Positions 22,053 through 26,078 of a DNA stretch of 26,078 nt are shown in pieces (within the stretch, counting starts at the first letter, position 1; each line of letters begins with the position of its first letter). The DNA lies in the IMG/VR virus record IMGVR_UViG_3300024520_000438, positions 1 to 26,078 of that record. One strand, 5' to 3'. The stretch comes from a virus. The notes beneath the pieces are model-generated. The model ran no database searches and was not told the origin of the DNA. It saw nothing but the letters and a program-made list of their open reading frames with translations. The position numbers were made by a program, and so were the translations under genes.

Positions 22053-23977
22053 CGTCGTCTGATCCACCCTCCGCGCCTCCTCTGTCCGATCCAGGACTTG
22101 CCCCCCCTGGCCCTCGTGTCTTCCTGTGCCTGCTGTATGTCCCTCTGGACTAGTCGCTTCGCCTGCTTCTGGGACGCGCTGTCGCGCCGATCCTCGGCCC
22201 TGACCATCTTCGCAGCAGCCAGACAGTATACAGAGGCGTCCCAGAGGTCATCCCGCTTGCGCGTGTTGTTGACCCAACGCAACTGGAACCGGCGCCCGAT
22301 CCGGACGCGCGTCTTCTCTTCGCGCGTCATGTGGGACAGGTACTGGTCGTCCGCTGCCTGGCTCTCCTCCCACAGGACAGGGTCCTCGGCGCGGATCAGG
22401 CGCGAAATGATGTCCTTGAGTCCCTCCGTGTCCAGCGTGTGCAGCAACACCTGGGTGGGAGGGGCCCCGGGGGGCTGGTAGTCCACGTTGGCGGTGCGGA
22501 TCAGGCGGTCTGGCCTCTTCGTCCCGCCGTGCCCCTTGATCGGGATGACGCGCGCTGGGTCGGAGCGGGCCATGCCGTAGACCAGGTCCGTGGTGCTCGC
22601 GTCGTCCTCGCCCTCGAGCTCCACCGCCCCGCCCGAGTCCACGCAGACCACGAGGCAGCGCATCGTATAGCCGCCCCCCTCGACTGGCCAGGTGGCGTCT
22701 ATGGTCTGCCTGTAGAGTTCCTCCTGGTTCATCGCCTTGCCTTGGCAGATCAGGCGGCTCCGGAGGTCGGGCCCCCAGGCGCGGACCACGTAGTACCAGT
22801 ACGGCTTGCCGCCCCTGGCCTGCGTGTCTGCGCCGGCCGTGACGACGGTGGCCCACTCGGGGACGACGAAGGCCGGGGCCTCGCGCCTCCGCTCGAGCAC
22901 GCTGATCTCGTTGCCCCCCATCTTCTCCTCGGAGGGCAGCCCCAAGAAGCTGTTGTAGAAGTTGCGGAGGTCGTGACTGGCCTTGCCGCGGAGGTACTCG
23001 GCTACGACGCGCGCGTAGCTGACCCAGGGGGAGCACAGGGCCGAGATGTGGAACGCCACCCGCACAGACCGCGGGTCCTCGCCAAGGGCCGACACCCAAC
23101 GCCCCTGCCCTACTGCTATGAGCCGTTGGAGCTCGTCAATCCTCCCGCTGCACTCCACCTCCATGCACTGGTACCAGGCCTCCCGCGTCCCGGCCAGGAG
23201 GGCGTCAGCGATCCCCAGGAGGGCGTCGGGGTCCTTCTCGTCTCGGTCGTCCCAGCGCACCTGCTCCCACTTCTGCTCTTGGAGGGTGCCGCAGTGCGGG
23301 CAAGGGATGTGGTACGTCCTGCGGTCTGCCGTCCCCAGCCAGGCCTGCCAGATCGGGCCGCCTTTCGTGGTGGGCGTCGAGAGCAGTAGCAGTTTCGCGC
23401 GGTGCCCGTAGGTCAGCAGCCGATCACGGACGAGGTCGACGGTGGCTGCTTCCTTCGCGTGGTCGCGGCTCTTGTCGGTCTCGTCGAAGACCGCGCAGCG
23501 GATCGCCCTCGAGGCCAGGGACTGGGGCGACCCGCTCCAGCCCAGGTAGATGGTGGCGTGGACGAGGTCCACCTGGCTCTTGCGGAGGTCGTAGGTCCGC
23601 GGCGTGATCCAGCGACGCAGGCGCGGCTCTCGGAGCATCGGGTGGATGCGCTCCTGGCAGTGCTCCTCGGCTGTTTTCTGGTCGGGGAGGACCAGCAGGA
23701 TGGAGTCGGCCGAGGTGTCGACCCAGTAGCCGATGGCGGTCTTCGCGCCCTCGCTGCCCCCCACCTGGGCAGCCTTGACCAGAACCACCTCCGTGTGCTG
23801 GTCGTCCCCCAGGCAGTCGAGGGGCTCCCGCATGTAGGGCGTCCGGGAGAGGTCCAGCCGTCCAGGCTCAGCCGTCCCACGCCGCGGGAGGGTGCGGTAC
23901 CTCTCGCCCCACTCGGAGACCGTCAGCGGCTCCTCCGGCCGCATGGCGTCCATGATCGCAGTGGGCCAGAGGGTCAC
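22049..23977 (-). CDS. Terminase large subunit, lambda gpA family, 642 aa
   Basis: GTG at 23977 overlaps the preceding TGA. ATPase domain: Walker A-like KAAQVGGSEG at 68-77 and Walker B CAVFDETDK at 161-169, followed by LLLLSTPTTKGGPIW (motif III-like) near 197-210. A zinc ribbon follows with CPHCG at 226-230 and the second pair C271/C276. The nuclease domain starts with TAGADTQARGGKPYWYYVV (Asp384) and includes CLVVCVDSGGAVE (Asp447) as acidic metal ligands. The C-terminal part has RDDLWDASVYCLAAAKMV, typical of GpA proteins, and ends in a very basic tail (QRRRGGWIRRR). Length matches lambda gpA (641 aa). It would cut concatemers and drive ATP-dependent packaging with the small subunit and portal; cos-type ends are expected. 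Confidence 0.95.
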   Translation of the reverse strand: MTLWPTAIMDAMRPEEPLTVSEWGERYRTLPRRGTAEPGRLDLSRTPYMREPLDCLGDDQHTEVVLVKAAQVGGSEGAKTAIGYWVDTSADSILLVLPDQKTAEEHCQERIHPMLREPRLRRWITPRTYDLRKSQVDLVHATIYLGWSGSPQSLASRAIRCAVFDETDKSRDHAKEAATVDLVRDRLLTYGHRAKLLLLSTPTTKGGPIWQAWLGTADRRTYHIPCPHCGTLQEQKWEQVRWDDRDEKDPDALLGIADALLAGTREAWYQCMEVECSGRIDELQRLIAVGQGRWVSALGEDPRSVRVAFHISALCSPWVSYARVVAEYLRGKASHDLRNFYNSFLGLPSEEKMGGNEISVLERRREAPAFVVPEWATVVTAGADTQARGGKPYWYYVVRAWGPDLRSRLICQGKAMNQEELYRQTIDATWPVEGGGYTMRCLVVCVDSGGAVELEGEDDASTTDLVYGMARSDPARVIPIKGHGGTKRPDRLIRTANVDYQPPGAPPTQVLLHTLDTEGLKDIISRLIRAEDPVLWEESQAADDQYLSHMTREEKTRVRIGRRFQLRWVNNTRKRDDLWDASVYCLAAAKMVRAEDRRDSASQKQAKRLVQRDIQQAQEDTRARGGKSWIGQRRRGGWIRRR

Positions 23978-24372
23978 GAGGCGTCTCTGTCTCGCCTTGG
24001 CGTTGGATGAACGATCACGCGGACTGGCTCGCCTTGCTCGGACGCTTCCATGGCGACGCCGATGGGCATCGTGGTGCCGCTTCCCGCCGGGCCGACTGTC
24101 CCGTCAGCCCTGACTGCCACCATGTCACCTGCCTGCACAGGGTCGCTCCAGTCGATCTCCATGACCATGCCAGGCTCGTGCTCAACCGTGACACGAAATG
24201 GCCTCGCCTCTTCCCTGTCGCTGGCGTAGACCGAGATGTCCTCGCCCATGACAACCCGTGTCCAGGCGTGAGTCCACGACCCGCCCAAAGCTGCGACGGC
24301 CTGGGCCTCGGGCGTGCCCTCCTCGGCGGCACGGCGGCGGGCGGCGAGGAGGCGGGCGTCAGGTCCGGTCAC
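23974..24372 (-). CDS. Unknown protein with decoration-like C-terminal motif, 132 aa
   Basis: GTG at 24372 overlaps the previous TGA (GTGA), and the stop overlaps the terminase GTG. The open frame extends further upstream, but that part lies inside the Ea22-like gene and looks non-coding. Residues 1-~40 are helical (ARLLAARRRAAEEGTPEAQA). The rest is beta: YASDREEARPFRVTVEHEPG, MVMEIDWSDPVQAGDMVAVR, TMPIGVAMEAS and EQGEPVRVIVHP. The PIG-x-A then GE-x-V-x-(I/V) pattern is shared with the decoration protein at 15776-16135. Function unknown; a capsid-binding accessory is one possibility. Confidence 0.65.
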   Translation of the reverse strand: MTGPDARLLAARRRAAEEGTPEAQAVAALGGSWTHAWTRVVMGEDISVYASDREEARPFRVTVEHEPGMVMEIDWSDPVQAGDMVAVRADGTVGPAGSGTTMPIGVAMEASEQGEPVRVIVHPTPRRDRDAS

Positions 24373-24680
24373 GCCTGGTCCTCTCGAAATTGACGGCAAG
24401 AGACGCATGGGCATGTGTCCACGCAATCCAGGTTCGTGTTGAGCTCGGCTACCTTCACCCGGTCCAGCAGCGCCAGCACCACCTCGGGTGAGAGGGCGGC
24501 GAGGTAGGCAGCCGTCTGCTGGTCGGCCTCTGCGATTGGGTCGGCGCCCATGTGGCTGGCCATCACCGTCGCGTCCCATGTCCGGCACCGCTCGCAGTCG
24601 CTGGAGCTCACCACGTGCCAACTACCCTTCGGCGCTGCTTCCGCCAGCTCGCGCAGGCGGGCTAGGTCAAGGTCAGCCAC
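24369..24680 (-). CDS. Ea22/Ead-like protein, 103 aa
   Basis: GTG at 24680 lies in an eight-base overlap (GTGGCTGA) with the previous gene. The sequence starts ADLDLARLRELAEAAPKGSW and includes IAEADQQTAAYLAALSPEVV followed by LALLDRV. This is the recurrent pattern of Ea22-like (Ead) proteins from phages and prophages: LR-x-LAE-x-A-x-x-G-x-W near the start and A-x-YI/LAA-x-(S/N)P near the end. There are two Cys pairs, CERC at 29-32 region and CPCVSC near residue 90, so metal binding is possible. The function of this family is unknown. It is normally in early regions, so finding it between terminase genes is odd. Confidence 0.7.
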   Translation of the reverse strand: MADLDLARLRELAEAAPKGSWHVVSSSDCERCRTWDATVMASHMGADPIAEADQQTAAYLAALSPEVVLALLDRVKVAELNTNLDCVDTCPCVSCRQFREDQA

Positions 24681-25059
24681 GGTGCCGGTCCTCAGGGTAG
24701 GCGCGCCAGTAGCCGTCGTTCAGGCTGTAGTCCTCGGGGTAGAACCGCTCGCCGCAGACGACAGCGAACCACCCAGGGTCCCACTCGTGCAGCAAGAGCG
24801 GCTCGCCCATGCACAGGTCGGCCTTCCGCTGTTCGTAGGCCTCCAGGGCGCCGCGGTCGTGCGGATTGCTCCTGGCTGACTCCACCTCAAGCAGGCGGTC
24901 GAGGGCGTAACGCATTCCGGCCCTGAAAGCCTCGAGCGGGTGGGGCTGGTTGAACATGCCACCGATGTAACTGCAGGCATCGAACGACAGTCCGCCCAGG
25001 TCGTCGTTGCCGGCAAGCCCGTTGAATTCCTCAGAGGCCGCTTGGTGAGAATCAGCCAC
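24673..25059 (-). CDS. Unknown acidic protein, 128 aa
   Basis: GTG at 25059 overlaps the small-terminase stop by eight bases (GTGGCTGA), the same junction seen at the next gene. Features are an N-terminal DSHQAASEEFNGLAGNDDLG, a helix HPLEAFRAGMRYALDRLLEV and a C-terminal WFAVVCGERFYPEDYSLNDG followed by YWRAYPEDRHRG. It is rich in acidic and aromatic residues. I do not recognise the family; no enzyme motif is visible. Confidence 0.65.
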   Translation of the reverse strand: MADSHQAASEEFNGLAGNDDLGGLSFDACSYIGGMFNQPHPLEAFRAGMRYALDRLLEVESARSNPHDRGALEAYEQRKADLCMGEPLLLHEWDPGWFAVVCGERFYPEDYSLNDGYWRAYPEDRHRG

Positions 25060-25801
25060 GGTAGTCCCTCCCTTCGTAGTAGGCCATCAGCAGGGCCTGG
25101 ACCTCGCTGTCGACGACGCGCGCGATGGCCCTGGGCCCTGTGATCCCCTGCAGCCTGGCGCCCAGCTTGGCGCCGAGGGCCTCGAGGGACAGCTTTACGT
25201 GGCGCATGCGCGCCGTCTCTACCGCGTCCTGGTCCACGCGGGAGACGAGCTCGCCCCGCTTCTGCTGGACCTCGAGCTCCCGCTTGTCGGCCTCCGCGGT
25301 GTCTTTGCGGGCCTTCCCGAGGGCGGCAACGCGCGCCAGCATCGGAGGGGGGATCTTGTTGGCCAGCGCCAGGACGCTGCCGGCCGTCCCGTCCAGGTTG
25401 TCGAGCATGGCTGCGATGCTCTCGACGTCCACCTGGGACAGCCCCACGGCCTTGGCCACGCCCTTGACGCCCGAGGGGGGCTTGTCCGGGTCCCCGAGGT
25501 GAATGGCCAGGGTGGCCTTGTTCTCGGCGCTGGCCCGCGAAGAACACAGGGGAGCCGCGTCTGCCTCCCCCGCCTGTGCCTCTGCGAGGGCTCGCTGGAC
25601 TCCCGTTGGTGGGCCTGGGGTGCCGTAGCCTCGCTCCGCGGCCCATGCCCGCACCTCGTCCAGGTCGCACAGGACCGCGGGTCCCTTGGCAGCCTTCCGG
25701 CAGGGCATGCCCCTGGCCCTCCACCTGTGGATGGTGCGCTTGCCGATCCCGAGCATTGCTGCTGCACGAGTTAAGGGGTAGAGGTCGGACACTTTGGCCA
25801 T
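25052..25801 (-). CDS. Terminase small subunit, Nu1-like, 249 aa
   Basis: The likely start is ATG 25801; the frame is open to 25903 but the added residues look non-coding and the conserved domain starts at AKVSDLYPLTRAAAMLGIG. Residues ~8-45 form a winged helix-turn-helix (AAAMLGIGKRTIHRWRARGM then LDEVRAWAAERG) like lambda Nu1. After a Pro/Ala-rich linker comes a long helical part (DVESIAAMLDNLDGTAGSVL, EADKRELEVQQKRGELVSRV) for multimerisation, and a C-terminal segment (GARLQGITGPRAIARVVDSE) that would contact the large subunit. It binds cos-like DNA to start packaging. No Shine-Dalgarno is seen; a perfect 16-bp palindrome fills that place. It is the first gene of the operon. Confidence 0.8.
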   Translation of the reverse strand: MAKVSDLYPLTRAAAMLGIGKRTIHRWRARGMPCRKAAKGPAVLCDLDEVRAWAAERGYGTPGPPTGVQRALAEAQAGEADAAPLCSSRASAENKATLAIHLGDPDKPPSGVKGVAKAVGLSQVDVESIAAMLDNLDGTAGSVLALANKIPPPMLARVAALGKARKDTAEADKRELEVQQKRGELVSRVDQDAVETARMRHVKLSLEALGAKLGARLQGITGPRAIARVVDSEVQALLMAYYEGRDYRG

Positions 25802-25817
25802 TCTGCCACGTGGCAGA
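25802..25817. promoter_or_regulatory. Perfect 16-bp palindrome touching the small-terminase start codon
   Basis: TCTGCCACGTGGCAGA reads the same on both strands and ends exactly at the base before ATG 25801. Its length and symmetry fit a dimer-binding operator, for example for autoregulation by the HTH-bearing small terminase. It occupies the place where a ribosome site should be. Confidence 0.5.
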
Positions 25818-26035
25818 GTCCTGCGCCAGAACACGCATCGCGCGCTCGACAGCCGACGGGGCCCGCAGCCAAAACTGGCCGACGTCAGGAATCCGTCCCG
25901 CACCTCCCAGAATCGGAAACCTGGCCCGTTTTGCCCTAGGACGGGAAGGCCCGCTGCAAGCCAATACTACATAACCACTTGTGGTGAGGGACGACATGTC
26001 GCCCGCGGGGGCCCGGCTAGCCTTAAGTGCCTGTC
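25802..26035. other. Divergent control region, 234 bp without a convincing gene
   Basis: No convincing gene occupies it. It holds, besides the 16-bp palindrome, an inverted repeat ACCAC-TT-GTGGT (25974-25985), the palindrome CGACATGTCG (25992-26001) and GGCTAGCC (26015-26022). The AT-rich stretch 25961-25980 contains TATGTA and TAGTAT on the minus strand, possible -10 boxes for the operon, but no good -35 was found. In lambda-type phages the packaging site (cos) lies just before the small terminase, so cos may lie here or beyond the edge. I cannot point to the nick site. Confidence 0.45.
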
Positions 26036-26078
26036 ATGGCTCAAGTTACAACCGCACAAAGCATGACCGGCCGCGGAG
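26036..26078 (+). CDS. Possible divergent gene, first 14 codons only
   Basis: ATG at 26036 opens a plus-strand frame (MAQVTTAQSMTGRG) that runs off the right edge. It is the only candidate plus-strand gene in the window and would be divergent from the packaging operon. No clear ribosome site precedes it, and the first codons are less GC-rich than the neighbours. The family cannot be judged. Confidence 0.25.
   Translation, partial: MAQVTTAQSMTGRG

Noticed and set aside
24373-24621. Upstream extension of the 132-aa gene into the Ea22-like gene
   Set aside because: The added 83 residues are Arg/Gly-rich antisense-like sequence inside a better gene; GTGA overlap at 24372 fits the operon style.
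25961-25985. A sigma-70 type promoter for the packaging operon
   Set aside because: TATGTA and TAGTAT on the minus strand resemble -10 boxes, but no matching -35 at 16-18 bases was found, so it is mentioned only within the control region and not annotated as a promoter.
24720-25997. Minus-strand frame of 425 codons overlapping the small terminase in another frame
   Set aside because: The translation is Arg/Gly/Pro-rich low complexity, while the overlapping frame has a clear HTH and Nu1-like layout.
1-26078. CRISPR arrays, tRNA genes, IS elements, toxin-antitoxin or defence genes
   Set aside because: Looked for by eye on both strands; no regularly spaced direct repeats, cloverleaf-like segments, transposase motifs or defence-type domains were found.

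Overview
The window is a piece of a tailed-phage (Caudoviricetes) genome or prophage. It is GC-rich and carries the DNA-packaging, head, head-tail joining, tail and fibre genes, almost all on the minus strand and transcribed from high to low coordinates. No host housekeeping gene, rRNA, tRNA, integrase, IS element or CRISPR array was seen. The host cannot be named. A lipobox protein and frequent GTG starts with AGGAG-type ribosome sites fit a high-GC bacterium, probably Gram-negative.

Right part (about 26.0 to 22.0 kb, packaging). A control region with several inverted repeats separates a possible divergent plus-strand gene at the edge from the minus-strand operon. The operon opens with a Nu1-like small terminase. 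Three small genes follow (unknown, Ea22/Ead-like, and one ending in a decoration-protein-like motif), then a lambda gpA-type large terminase. Stop and start codons mostly overlap (GTGA or ATGA), so translation is probably coupled.

Middle part (22.0 to 13.9 kb, head). Two beta-rich virion-type proteins and a phospholipase A2-like protein lie unusually between large terminase and portal. They are followed by a small gpW-like candidate, a lambda gpB-type portal, a prohead protease fused to a scaffold domain (with a well-placed internal start that could give free scaffold), a small decoration protein and the major capsid protein. A GC-rich hairpin follows the capsid gene. Then come a FII-like head-tail joining protein, a small lipoprotein and a small helical protein.

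Left part (13.9 to 0 kb, neck, tail and fibres). A protein with a carbohydrate-binding-like jelly roll is followed by a tail-tube candidate and two overlapping genes joined by a run of six G that could be a tail-chaperone-type frameshift site. Next are two tail-tip/hub candidates, two large fibre proteins of 863 and 868 residues with internal repeats, and a group of short fibre-associated proteins, the last of which runs off the left edge. No ordinary long tape-measure gene is present, so the tail is either very short or of an unusual kind.

The most interesting points are the phospholipase A2-like virion candidate, the nested scaffold start, the Mu-like (-2) slippery site, perfect or near-perfect palindromes placed directly before two start codons, and a small beta domain that seems to be reused in two small proteins and two fibre C-termini. 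Function calls rest on reading motifs by eye; no database search was run.
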